The notes under the pieces: generated by a model
The model's input: the letters and a program-made list of their open reading frames with translations, nothing else
Told to the model about the DNA's origin: nothing
The model's database searches: none
Origin: Deinococcus koreensis
GTDB taxonomy: Bacteria; Deinococcota; Deinococci; Deinococcales; Deinococcaceae
Length of the DNA stretch: 64,000 nt
Assembly: GCF_002901445.1 (NCBI RefSeq)
Contig: NZ_PPPD01000002.1
Span: 1-64,000 of the forward strand
Direction: 5' to 3'
Shown here: positions 1 to 8,323 of the stretch, piece after piece
Position numbering within the stretch: the stretch's first letter is position 1
Layout: every line of letters starts with the position of its first letter
Translations under genes and position numbers: made by a program

Positions 1-46
1 AACCCGTGGCACTTTGTGGAATCGCCGCCGTTTCTCGCGTCGGGAG

Positions 47-80
47 CGGGCTTTTTTGCAGTCCCTTGATGATGATCATT
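47..80. promoter_or_regulatory. AT-rich leader of rep1 with ATGATGATCAT element
   Basis: This is the AT-rich leader before the first initiator gene. It contains CGGGCTTTTTTGCA (47-60) and ATGATGATCAT (69-79), the latter including the perfect palindrome ATGATCAT. Both elements recur, in swapped order, just before the iteron array at 1742-1798. A role as Rep operator or origin element is inferred from this duplication. No clear -35/-10 pair or Shine-Dalgarno site precedes the ATG. Confidence 0.4.
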
Positions 81-105
81 CATTCTGTTTCTTTTCTTTT
101 AAAAC

Positions 106-1491
106 ATGATCAACACTCAGGTATCGGCCGCCCATGGGTATACTTTCCCCATGGGAAAATGGGATCTCGAGCTTGGAAGCGTTCGGCACGATGAGCCCAA
201 CCTGGCCCGGCTGAATCTGGTACTGGCACCCAACCGTACAGAGCTCTTCGAGTGGAGGCGGCAGCTGGCCATCGACGCCCTGGGCGGGATCAGCGTGGTC
301 TGCACTGCACCCCGGAACAGCCTGGTGCCCCATGGAGTGGATAACGACATCCTTCTCGGCCTGGTCAATGCGGCGATCCTGCAGGGACTGCCCGAGGATG
401 ACACGGTTCGGCTGACCGGCCGCGAACTGCTCAAGCTCAGTGGGATCACGCCCAGCGCGCGGGCCTATGTCAACCTGCACGAATCCCTTCGGCGCCTGCA
501 ACACACGGCGTACGACGTGACTGACAGCTGGTTTGATGGCCTCAAGCAGCGCTGGCGCAGCATGTCGTTCAGCCTGATCGTCAAACACTGGGCAGAGGAC
601 AATTTCAAGGACGTGACGAATCTGGGCCAGTGGCGCGCCCAGACGGTGCTGGCCATCAAACTCGATGATGGCCTTGTCAAGAACATCCGCGCCGGCCATA
701 TCCTGCCGCTGGACTTTGAACTGCTGTCAAAACTCTCTCAACCCCTCACCCGAAATCTGTTCCGTACCCTGTCGTTTCAACGAGAAAGCGGGAGGGACGT
801 ACCCGTGCTCGCATACTCGGTGCCCCTGACAGTCTGGGCGGCGCATCTCGGTATGCACGGGCTGCGACTCGACACCGTCCTGCGGTCTCTCAAGCCCGCC
901 CACGAGGAGCTGGTCGAAGTCGGCTTCCTGAAAGAGGTCACCTTCCAGGGACGTGGTCAGGCGCGCACGGTTCACTATGCGTTCGGTACACAGGGAGTGA
1001 TGTCCGCCGATCCGGAGACGGCCGCCTTGCTGGCCCGATACGGTGTCAGCGGAGGCCGCTCCCTGATCCTGTCCCAGACCCATGGTCAGCAGGCGATTCA
1101 GCGGGCGGTGAGCGTCCTGGAGGCTCTGCTTCAGACCTCCTACCGCAGCAAGATTCGCAACCGCGCCGGCATCCTGATGGACATCATCGAATCCCCTGAG
1201 CGCTACGACTCCATCCTCACCCGCGAGGAATCGTCGCGTGCCGCCGCCGCGCGAGCCGTGCTCGCAACCAGCGAACCACAGACGCCGGAGCGGACTGCAG
1301 CCGCCGCGCGGGTCATCCTTGTGGGTCAGTTCGACGACACCCCCGTCCGAAGGGGCCTCCGAGACCGGGCCGTGAACCTCTATGTGTCGGGGCACATCAG
1401 GAGTCTCGACCTGATCGGCCTGCTGTCCGCGACCACCGATGAGGCTGCGGCCAACGTGGCGCAGTGGGAGAGGGCAGTTCTGCAGGTCTGA
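106..1491 (+). CDS. repA: RepA-type plasmid replication initiator (rep1)
   Basis: A 461-residue replication initiator of the RPA/RepA family found on Deinococcus plasmids. It should bind the nearby iterons and open the origin. It shares diagnostic blocks with the second initiator in this window (25527-26939): VPHGVDNDI near the N-terminus, then a YVNLHESLRRL helix, then AHEELVEVGFLKEV followed by a GRGQARTVHYAFG strand. These are winged-helix elements typical of iteron-binding initiators. The C-terminal third is not conserved between the two. The ATG at 106 has no Shine-Dalgarno site; an in-frame ATG at 151 is the alternative. The flanking DNA is visibly poorer in G+C than the rest of the window, which suggests a separate origin for this module. 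No parAB lies next to it inside the window. Confidence 0.9.
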   Translation: MINTQVSAAHGYTFPMGKWDLELGSVRHDEPNLARLNLVLAPNRTELFEWRRQLAIDALGGISVVCTAPRNSLVPHGVDNDILLGLVNAAILQGLPEDDTVRLTGRELLKLSGITPSARAYVNLHESLRRLQHTAYDVTDSWFDGLKQRWRSMSFSLIVKHWAEDNFKDVTNLGQWRAQTVLAIKLDDGLVKNIRAGHILPLDFELLSKLSQPLTRNLFRTLSFQRESGRDVPVLAYSVPLTVWAAHLGMHGLRLDTVLRSLKPAHEELVEVGFLKEVTFQGRGQARTVHYAFGTQGVMSADPETAALLARYGVSGGRSLILSQTHGQQAIQRAVSVLEALLQTSYRSKIRNRAGILMDIIESPERYDSILTREESSRAAAARAVLATSEPQTPERTAAAARVILVGQFDDTPVRRGLRDRAVNLYVSGHIRSLDLIGLLSATTDEAAANVAQWERAVLQV

Positions 1492-1741
1492 GCGGCCAGG
1501 TGAGGCGCAGCGCCGTGCTTGTCAGGCTCCATCTCCCTGGTGCGAGTGGATGACAGACTGGAGCCTGCCAGCCGATGGATGCGGCCAGACCGCGAGGATG
1601 GGGCGCCTGGAAGGCCATGATCTCGACAGCGTCTGGGGCACCACTGCAGACGCGGGGGCCATTCGCCCTCGGTTGGCTCTCCCGCATCCTGCGTCCACCT
1701 GTCCTGATGTCGATCTTTGGACTGAGAACAACTGTAAAGGA

Positions 1742-1798
1742 ATGATGATCATCGTCGAGGCGGTGCACGCCCCCTCGACTGGCACGGGATTTTTCGCA
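1742..1798. promoter_or_regulatory. Second copy of the rep1 flanking elements
   Basis: ATGATGATCAT at 1742-1752 extends to a perfect 10-bp palindrome, GATGATCATC (1744-1753). CGGGATTTTTCGCA at 1785-1798 matches 12 of 14 bases of the element at 47-60. The iteron array starts 5 bp further on. The pairing with the rep1 leader suggests a shared binding protein, probably Rep or a host factor; that is inference. Confidence 0.4.
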
Positions 1799-1802
1799 AG
1801 GA

Positions 1803-2110
1803 ACACCTGAGTAGTCCGTGGCCGGACTGCTGCAACCACCTGAGATGTCCGTGGTTTCGACAACGAACCACCTGAGATGTCCGTGCAGCATGCTTCAGAC
1901 CATCAGAGATACCCGTGCCACCCGACGAAAAGCAGCTGATTTGTACGTGCCCTACAAGTGCGAACCGCTTGAGATGCCCGTGCTCAACCGGCTCAAAGCA
2001 CCTGCTTTGTCCGTGGTCTCTCCGTCCCGACACGAGGCTCGTCGGCGACATCCCTTCCCTGAGGGCAAACTTCCTGGGCGGAAACTGCACGACCACCTGA
2101 GATGTCCGTG
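1803..2110 (+). repeat. Iteron array 1 (eight 18-bp direct repeats)
   Basis: Eight direct repeats with consensus CCACCTGAGATGTCCGTG start at 1803, 1836, 1868, 1900, 1932, 1965, 1998 and 2093. Repeats 2, 3 and 8 are identical; the others carry substitutions, mainly in the first half and the middle. Spacing is 32-33 bp, about three helical turns, so bound initiators would face the same side. The last step is 95 bp, about three periods, as if two repeats had decayed. The array is probably the rep1 origin or incompatibility determinant. Confidence 0.85.
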
Positions 2111-2467
2111 CCGCGCCATCTGCCAGGGTTCCCGCAGGAGATCCGGTGCAATGAAACGACCGGGCACGGAGGTCGCACCTGAAGCTCCTGAGAGCGCAAT
2201 CCGACAAGACCTCTCCGAAGTTTTCAGCGGAGTTAACGCGGATTGAACAGGCTGCTTCCTCGACCGCTCTGCTGGAAGAGATTTCTCCCAACCCTCACAC
2301 GCAAGTCGCACAGGGGCAGCTTTCTCTTCGAGACCTCACCACGAGACCACTTCGGTTCCCTTCCCTCTCCCGGTGCCTACCGGCCTTGACCCGGCGCCGT
2401 AGACACCGCCCATCGCCTCCTCGGCGCCCGCCCACCAGGGCAGAGCCACGTCCAGTTCCCCGAGGCC

Positions 2468-3016
2468 TCAGCGGTTGGCCGCCTGCCAGTCGTCCACGAG
2501 CCGCCCCAGCGAGGCGCGGGTGTCCCTCCACAGCTCGGCCGTCACCTCGGCGGCGGTCGGGCCGACCTGGCCGTACTCCACCGCCGACCAGCGGAGAGGG
2601 CCGCCCAGCCAGGAACTTCCCCCTGGCGCGCGGCCATCCTCCACGGACGCCGACACCTGCGTTTCCAGCGCGGCGCTCCCCTGGATGGGCCGCACCCGCA
2701 CAGACAGGCTGAGCCCCGCGCTGGAGCGGCGGCACACCTGAGCCTCCTGATACGGCACCCCTCCGGCGCGCAGGAGTCGCCGGGCCTCAGCGTAGACCTG
2801 CGTGTCCAGCCCGGACAGCTTCAGACTGGCGCCGGATTCGACCGTGACGGACACGGACAGCAGGGGGCTGAGGCACAGCGTGGCGCCCTTCAGGTCGGGG
2901 GCCGGGGCGGCGCGGGCCCCGGACAGCGCGGCCACGAGGGTGGCCACCGCCAGCCCACCAAGCCGGCGCCCGGTGGCTCCCGCTGGCCTGCGCTCCAGCT
3001 CGCTTCTCATTTCCAT
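2468..3016 (-). CDS. Exported protein of unknown function
   Basis: A 182-residue protein I do not recognise. The N-terminus looks like a signal peptide: an arginine-rich start, a hydrophobic run LGGLAVATLVAALSG, then a likely cleavage site ARA-AP around residue 37. The mature part is rich in short beta-type stretches (CLSPLLSVSVTVESG, LSLSVRVRPIQG) and has two cysteines. The ATG at 3016 was chosen because AGGAGG lies six bases upstream. A longer open frame to 3238 has no such site. It is divergent from the delta-60 lipoprotein, and a dyad sits in the shared intergenic region. Function unknown. Confidence 0.65.
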   Translation of the reverse strand: MEMRSELERRPAGATGRRLGGLAVATLVAALSGARAAPAPDLKGATLCLSPLLSVSVTVESGASLKLSGLDTQVYAEARRLLRAGGVPYQEAQVCRRSSAGLSLSVRVRPIQGSAALETQVSASVEDGRAPGGSSWLGGPLRWSAVEYGQVGPTAAEVTAELWRDTRASLGRLVDDWQAANR

Positions 3017-3089
3017 GATGTTCCTCCTGATCGGGCGCGGCGGCGTTCCCGGAACCCCCGAGGATCCGTGGATCCCGATCCATGGCGCG

Positions 3090-3126
3090 AGCGTAGGGAA
3101 AGCCCCGTGATTCCCCGATGATCGGG
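3090..3126 (-). promoter_or_regulatory. Probable promoter with overlapping dyad
   Basis: On the minus strand a TACGCT -10 box (3090-3095) lies 17 bp from a weak -35 region that overlaps the perfect dyad CCCGAT-G-ATCGGG (3114-3126). It lies in the 282-bp divergent region between the genes at 2468-3016 and 3299-5176. It would give a transcript with a leader of about 70 bases for the exported protein. The dyad may be a repressor site. Confidence 0.4.
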
Positions 3127-3298
3127 CCGCCCCGCCCCGGAGGACTGGAGAACGAGTCCCGCCTGGCCGCACCCCGGGCGGGTCTGGCCAGAAAGCCGGG
3201 CGCGCACAGGGCGAATACGGCTCCCCCTCCGCGATCACCCCCCAATCAGCCCCGCTGGGTCACGGTGTCCTCGTTCCACCTCAAGGAGGCACCGACCC

Positions 3299-5176
3299 AT
3301 GAAACGATCCCTGACCACCAGCGCCCTGTTCCTCACCGCCCTGCTGTCCGCCTGCACTTCGGGCGGCCCCGCCCCGGCGCCCGGCGTGGCGTCCATCGTT
3401 CTGACCCCCGCGTCGGCCTCGGTCGCCGTGGGCGCCACCACCACCCTGAACGCCACCGCCAAGGATGCCCAGGGAGCGGTCGTGCCCGGCGTCGCCTTCA
3501 GCTGGAAGACGTCCAGTGAGACCGTCGCCTCGGTGGCGGGCGGTGTGGTGACCGGCAAGAGTGCCGGGGCCGCGCAGGTCACGGCCTCGGCCAGCGGCGT
3601 CACCAGCAACGCGGCGAGCATCACCGTCACCGGAACGCAACCCCAGCCGCAGCCCGGCGGGGCCTTCGACCTGAGCGTCTCGGGCGACCGGCTGCCCGTG
3701 GTCACCGGCACTTCGGCCAGCCTGACCGTGACGGTCACGCGCAAGAACGGCTTCGCGGGCGCCGTGACCCTGAGCCTGGCCGGGCTGCCCACGGGCGCGA
3801 GCAGCGCCGCCGTGACCATCCCCGAGGGGCAGACGGCCGCCACGGTGACGGTCAGCGCGGGCGCCTCCGCGCCCCATTCCTTCCCCACCGCCGTGACGCT
3901 GACCGGCAAGGCTACGGGCGTCAGTGACGTGACCAAGACGATCACCGTGACCGTGCGCGGCCCGGCCGGCAGCCTGGACACCACCTTCGGCGCGGGCGGG
4001 GTCGCCGTGAACGCCATCGGTGCGGGTGAGGACTACGGCTACGCCATGGCGATCCAGAACGACGGCAAGGTGCTGCTGGCGGGCACGGCCTTCGGCACGT
4101 CCGAGGACTTCGCGGTCGCGCGGTACACCCGCGACGGCGGCCTGGACACCTCGTTCGGCAGTGGCGGCAAGGTCATGATCGACTTCGCCGGCAAGGCCGA
4201 CATCGCCCGCTCGGTCGCCGTGCAGAGTGATGGCAAGATCGTGGTGGCGGGCGGCGCGACGAACAGCGCGAACGAGGAGCGCTTCGGCGTGGCCCGCCTG
4301 AACGCGAACGGAGCGCTGGACACGGGATTCGGGACGGGCGGCAAGGTCACGACGTCCATCAGTGGCAGCTCCTCGGATCGCGCACAGGCTCTGATGATTC
4401 AACCCGACGGCAAGATCGTCGCCGGCGGCTATGCCTCGTACGGCAGCAGTGCCACCGGGCAGGACTTCGCGCTGGCGCGCTACGGCTCGAACGGCGCGCC
4501 GGATGCGGGCTTCGGCTCGGCCGGCGTCGTGACGACCGCGCTGGGCAGCAGCGGCGCCAAGGACACCGTGCGCGCCCTCGCCGCGCAGGGCGACAAGATC
4601 GTGGCGGTGGGGGGCGACGGCGACTTCAAGGCCGCGCGCTACACGGCGGCCGGCGCGCTGGACAGCACGTTCGGCAGCGGCGGCAAGGTCAGCGCCGTCT
4701 TTTCCGGCTCCATCGGCGTCGCCAACGCGGTGGCGGTGGACGCCCAGGGGCGCCTCATGCTGGCTGGCACCAGCGAGAACGACACCGCGGTGGTGCGACT
4801 GACGGCGAACGGCGCCCTGGATACCACTTTCGGCGCGGGCGGCAAGCAGATCGTGAAGCTCAGCGACAACTGGGACAGCGCGACCGGCCTGGCCGTGCAG
4901 ACGGACGGCAAGCTCGTCCTGGGCGGCTGGGTCTACGAGGGCAACTCCTCGGCCGGCAACTTCGCCGTGACGCGCCTGGAAGGGAACGGCGCGCGGGACG
5001 CGGGCTTCGGCCAGAACGGCACGACCCTGACCCCCGTCGCGCCCGGCACCAAGGCCGACGAGGCGCAGGCTGTCCTGCTGCAGCCCGACGACCGCATCCC
5101 CGCCACGCGCGTCGTGCTGGGCGGCTCCCGCAACGACAGCAACAACGACTTCGCCCTGAGCCGCTACTGGCCCTGA
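3299..5176 (+). CDS. Delta-60 repeat lipoprotein with Ig-like domain
   Basis: A 625-residue surface lipoprotein. The lipobox LSAC ends at Cys19 after a short signal peptide. Residues about 30-115 form a bacterial Ig-like (BIG2) domain, with SIVLTPASASVAVGATTTL followed by the usual ATAKDAQG stretch. Residues about 120-220 look like a second beta-sandwich. The rest holds seven delta-60 repeats, each with an LDTTFGxGG-type turn and usually a QxDGKIVxAG-type strand and an FAxARY element; together they probably fold as a propeller. The start follows AAGGAGG. No enzymatic motif is visible. An adhesive or envelope role is inferred. A GC-rich hairpin follows the stop codon. Confidence 0.85.
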   Translation: MKRSLTTSALFLTALLSACTSGGPAPAPGVASIVLTPASASVAVGATTTLNATAKDAQGAVVPGVAFSWKTSSETVASVAGGVVTGKSAGAAQVTASASGVTSNAASITVTGTQPQPQPGGAFDLSVSGDRLPVVTGTSASLTVTVTRKNGFAGAVTLSLAGLPTGASSAAVTIPEGQTAATVTVSAGASAPHSFPTAVTLTGKATGVSDVTKTITVTVRGPAGSLDTTFGAGGVAVNAIGAGEDYGYAMAIQNDGKVLLAGTAFGTSEDFAVARYTRDGGLDTSFGSGGKVMIDFAGKADIARSVAVQSDGKIVVAGGATNSANEERFGVARLNANGALDTGFGTGGKVTTSISGSSSDRAQALMIQPDGKIVAGGYASYGSSATGQDFALARYGSNGAPDAGFGSAGVVTTALGSSGAKDTVRALAAQGDKIVAVGGDGDFKAARYTAAGALDSTFGSGGKVSAVFSGSIGVANAVAVDAQGRLMLAGTSENDTAVVRLTANGALDTTFGAGGKQIVKLSDNWDSATGLAVQTDGKLVLGGWVYEGNSSAGNFAVTRLEGNGARDAGFGQNGTTLTPVAPGTKADEAQAVLLQPDDRIPATRVVLGGSRNDSNNDFALSRYWP

Positions 5177-5183
5177 ACGACGC

Positions 5184-5219
5184 GGGCGGCGGCTGACCCC
5201 CTTCCTTCGGCCGCCGCCC
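5184..5219 (+). terminator. GC hairpin after the delta-60 gene
   Basis: A perfect 10-bp inverted repeat (GGGCGGCGGC at 5184-5193, its complement at 5210-5219) with a 16-base loop follows the stop codon. There is no T-tract, so termination is inferred from position and stability. Confidence 0.5.
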
Positions 5220-5262
5220 CATCCACTCCCCCGTTCCTCTTCACCAGCCCGGAGGTCATGCC

Positions 5263-6618
5263 ATGAACCAGACTGCACAAACGTTTCTCTTCGTCCTCTG
5301 GGAGGGCGGCGGCAACATTCCCCCTCTTCTCGACCTCGCCCGGCGGCTGCGGGAGCGTGGCCACGCGGTGCGCGTGATGAGCGACGCCTGCAACGAGGTC
5401 GAAGTGCGCGCCTCAGGCTGCGCCTTTGTCCCCTACACCACGGCGCCCAGCCGCCCCGACAAGTCCCCGGCGAGCGACCTCGTGAACGACGCCTCGGCCA
5501 GTAACCCTCTGGCGGCCCTGGCCCGTGCCCGAGAGGCCGTGCTGGTCGGCCCCGCCGCCCGCTATGCACAGGACGTGCTGGCCGAGATCCAGCGGGCGCG
5601 CCCCGACGCAGTGGCGGTCAGCGACGGGCTGTTCGGCGCCGTGATCGCGGCGGAATCGGCCGGGGTGCCCTGCGCGCTGCTGATGCCCCACCACTACTAC
5701 TACCCGGCTCCTGGGCTGCCGCCCACCGGGATGCGCCCGGCAAGGGGCGCGCTGGGGCGTGGGCGCGACCGCCTGTTCTACGCCCTGCTGACCCGCCTGT
5801 TCGACGCCGGGCTGCCCCGCATCAACGCCCTGCGCGCGTCGCAGGGCCTGGCGCCGCTGCGCCACCTCTTCGACCTGCTGCGCGTGCCGGAGCGGGTGCT
5901 GGTGCTGACCAGCCCGGCCTTCGACTTCGCGGCCGATCCGCTGCCCGCCAATGTCCGCTACGTCGGCCCGGTGGTGGACGATCCCGTGGGCACCCCCACG
6001 GTGCCCCTGAACCTGCCCGGAGGCGACGCGCCCCTGGTGGCCGTGGGCTTCTCGACGACCTTCCAGAACCAGCGCCAGACCCTGCAGAACGTCATCGACG
6101 CGCTGGGCACGCTGCCGGTACGCGGCCTCGTGACGCTGGGGCCGGCGATGAACGCGGCGGACTTCCGCCTGCCCGCCAATGTCCACACGCAGGTCTACGT
6201 GCCGCACGGGCAGCTCTTCCCGCAGGCCGCCCTGGTGGTCACACACGCCGGGCACGGCACCGTCATCCGCGCGCTGGCCCACGGCACACCGCTGGTTTGC
6301 CTGCCGATGGGCCGCGACCAGAACGGCAATGCCGTGCGTGTGGCCGAGCGCGGCCTGGGCCGGATGCTCGCGCCGACCGCGCCCGTAGCGGCCATCCACG
6401 CCGCGGTGCAGGACGTGTTGGCCGACCCTGGCTACCGCCTGCGCGCCGCTGAAATGGCCGCCGCCATCGCCCGCGACGTCCGGGAGTCGCGGGCCGTGGA
6501 AGAGCTGGAGGCGCTGGCCGCCCCAGGGACGGTGGCCGCCCGCGCTGCTGCCCCGACCCAGGCCGTTCTGAGCCCCACTCCATCCCTCTCATCACAGCCC
6601 CAGAGGATCCACCCATGA
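5263..6618 (+). CDS. UGT-like (GT1) glycosyltransferase
   Basis: A 451-residue two-domain GT-B glycosyltransferase of the UDP-glucuronosyl/macrolide glycosyltransferase type. The N-terminal acceptor domain starts FLFVLWEGGGNIPPLLDLARRL, with the glycine-rich loop usual near the start. The C-terminal donor domain carries the diagnostic block around residues 315-360: VPHGQLFPQAALVVTHAG, then GTVIRALAHGTPLVCLP and DQNGNAVRV, corresponding to the nucleotide-sugar binding signature. The acceptor is unknown; macrolide, lipid and carotenoid glycosylation are all possible for this family. The ATG at 5263 has a GGAGG site. The stop codon overlaps the start of the next lipoprotein gene, so the two are probably co-expressed. 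Confidence 0.85.
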   Translation: MNQTAQTFLFVLWEGGGNIPPLLDLARRLRERGHAVRVMSDACNEVEVRASGCAFVPYTTAPSRPDKSPASDLVNDASASNPLAALARAREAVLVGPAARYAQDVLAEIQRARPDAVAVSDGLFGAVIAAESAGVPCALLMPHHYYYPAPGLPPTGMRPARGALGRGRDRLFYALLTRLFDAGLPRINALRASQGLAPLRHLFDLLRVPERVLVLTSPAFDFAADPLPANVRYVGPVVDDPVGTPTVPLNLPGGDAPLVAVGFSTTFQNQRQTLQNVIDALGTLPVRGLVTLGPAMNAADFRLPANVHTQVYVPHGQLFPQAALVVTHAGHGTVIRALAHGTPLVCLPMGRDQNGNAVRVAERGLGRMLAPTAPVAAIHAAVQDVLADPGYRLRAAEMAAAIARDVRESRAVEELEALAAPGTVAARAAAPTQAVLSPTPSLSSQPQRIHP

Positions 6619-8141
6619 ACAGGTTCCTGATCGCCACCCTCTGCCTCGTGCTCGCCGCCTGCGGTGGGGGTGGCGGCACCGGCGGCATTCCCGCCCCCAC
6701 GCCCGCTCCACTCCCCACGCCCGGCGACGACCGCGCCCCCCGGCCCCTGACCGTCCAGGTCACCCCCGACCGCCCGCGCATGGTCGAGGGCACCCTGACC
6801 CCCGACGGCGGCACCCTGACCGCCACGGCCGCCGACGGCACCGTATTCACCCTGACCGCGCCCGCGAACGCGGTGTTCGGCCCGCTCAAGGTCAGGATGA
6901 CCCCCGTCGCCAGGCTGGGCGGCCTGAACGGCGCCGGGGGCTACCTCGCCGCCGTGCATCTGGAGCCGAAGGGCGCGGAGTTCTTCGAGCCACTGACGCT
7001 CAAGATCGCGGCCCCGCAGGCCCTGAAGCCCGAGACGCTGCGCGCCTTCAATTCGCACGCCCTGGGCGCTGACTTCTACTTCCAGGGCCGCGCGGTGGAG
7101 GGCCGCACCGCCACCCTGCGCCTGCTGCACTTCTCCAACCCCGGCGTGGCGGTCATAGAGGAGAGCGACCTGCCCGTGCCGCCCGTGCCGACCAGCCCGC
7201 GCGACCGCCTGGAAAACGACCTCGCGCTGGACATCACGAAGGAAACGCAGCTTCTGGACAGGTTTCATGCCCAGCTTGGGCCCCTGCTGGAGGCGGCCCT
7301 CACGAGCGATGCCAAGCTCAAGACCGCCACCGGGCAGTTTCTGACCTGGCGCAGTGAGGTCGAGCGCCTGGGCCTGTCGGAGGTCTACAAGACGCAGATC
7401 TACCAGGGCTGGAAGCTGATCGCGCAGGGCATCGAGGGGGCCGTGGAGCGGGCGCACGCCGAATGCGCGGTGAACAGTGACCTGACCCGCCTGCGCGACA
7501 TCGTGACCTGGGTCTCGTGGGTCAAGCGCAACCCGCGCCTGTCGCCCTACTTCAACGGCAAGATGGCCCGCTTTGAACAGCTCGCCCGCGACTGTGCCCG
7601 CTTCGAGCTGGAGGTGAACTCCACCATCACGATGGATCTGGGCGATGCCCGGTTCGAGAGCACCGTACACACGAACATTCCCCTGATGCCCGCCGGCGGT
7701 GAAACCGACCTGCCCACCACCCTGATGGGCCACGCGCCCCTGGAGGTGCGGGGCTACCGCGCCGAGATCGAGAACTGCACGGTGACGCCGGGCACCCCGG
7801 TGGCCCAACTCGACGTCGAAGCCGAACTGGGCCTGGCCTGGCTGGACACCACTGCCGGCATCCCGTTCCTCGACCTTCTGCCCGGCTACAACCGGGTGCC
7901 TGGCACCATCGTGTGCAAAACGTCCAACAGTCCGGTCACCCGAGACCTGCCGGACTGGAGTTCCTCGTTCAGCACCGCGCATCTCGACGAATGTTCTCCA
8001 GAGGGGTGCTACCGCATCGAGGACTGGCAGCCCGGCGTGGGCAGCGTGCTCGGCACGAAAACCTACGAGCGCACCGTGCCGGCCGCTGGTCGCGTTTACC
8101 ACGAAAAGACCACCCTGACGTTGCGCCACGCGCCCCTCTGA
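6615..8141 (+). CDS. Lipoprotein of unknown function
   Basis: A 508-residue lipoprotein. The signal peptide ends in LAAC with lipidated Cys16, followed by a glycine/proline-rich linker (residues 17-45). Residues about 50-140 resemble the ZU5-like beta module of bacterial surface proteins (DGGTLTATAADGTVFTLTAP, then an AVFGPLKVRMTPV strand). The remainder shows predicted helices (residues about 195-330) and then beta-rich sequence with several cysteines; I do not recognise it. The start overlaps the glycosyltransferase stop by four bases, so translation is likely coupled. A surface role linked to the product of the upstream glycosyltransferase is possible but unproven. Confidence 0.75.
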   Translation: MNRFLIATLCLVLAACGGGGGTGGIPAPTPAPLPTPGDDRAPRPLTVQVTPDRPRMVEGTLTPDGGTLTATAADGTVFTLTAPANAVFGPLKVRMTPVARLGGLNGAGGYLAAVHLEPKGAEFFEPLTLKIAAPQALKPETLRAFNSHALGADFYFQGRAVEGRTATLRLLHFSNPGVAVIEESDLPVPPVPTSPRDRLENDLALDITKETQLLDRFHAQLGPLLEAALTSDAKLKTATGQFLTWRSEVERLGLSEVYKTQIYQGWKLIAQGIEGAVERAHAECAVNSDLTRLRDIVTWVSWVKRNPRLSPYFNGKMARFEQLARDCARFELEVNSTITMDLGDARFESTVHTNIPLMPAGGETDLPTTLMGHAPLEVRGYRAEIENCTVTPGTPVAQLDVEAELGLAWLDTTAGIPFLDLLPGYNRVPGTIVCKTSNSPVTRDLPDWSSSFSTAHLDECSPEGCYRIEDWQPGVGSVLGTKTYERTVPAAGRVYHEKTTLTLRHAPL

Positions 8142-8154
8142 GCCGCCGCCCGTC

Positions 8155-8181
8155 CGGCGCCCGTCCCCACGGCGGGCGCCG
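8155..8181 (+). terminator. GC hairpin after the lipoprotein gene
   Basis: Perfect 9-bp arms, CGGCGCCCG (8155-8163) and CGGGCGCCG (8173-8181), begin 13 bases after the stop codon. No T-run follows. It is a likely terminator for the glycosyltransferase-lipoprotein unit. Confidence 0.5.
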
Positions 8182-8323
8182 AACCATGGGTTGGCAAGGC
8201 TAGGCCGACACCCGACCACTGGAGGCCCTCCCCCAAAACGCGGCAGCGGGGTCTCCCCCGTGCCAGCTCGAAAATCACCCTGCGATCATCCCTCTCGGTT
8301 CACCCTGTGCCCAGGAGGTTCAT

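Larger units (their letters stand above)
1492..2467. other. Non-coding origin region around the first iteron array
   Basis: No convincing gene was found between rep1 and the exported protein at 2468-3016. Short open frames here overlap the iterons and show no start signals or recognisable protein. The region holds the palindrome near 1744, the iterons at 1803-2110, and about 350 bp (2111-2467) in which I see nothing specific. Confidence 0.6.

Noticed and set aside
1818..2246. A 142-codon open frame across array 1
   Set aside because: It runs through the iterons, whose repetition dictates the sequence, and lacks a start signal.
3281..5569. A 762-codon open frame antisense to the delta-60 gene
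   Set aside because: It mirrors the GC-rich codons of the delta-60 and glycosyltransferase genes, is made of Arg/Gly/Ala-rich sequence and has no recognisable domain or start site.
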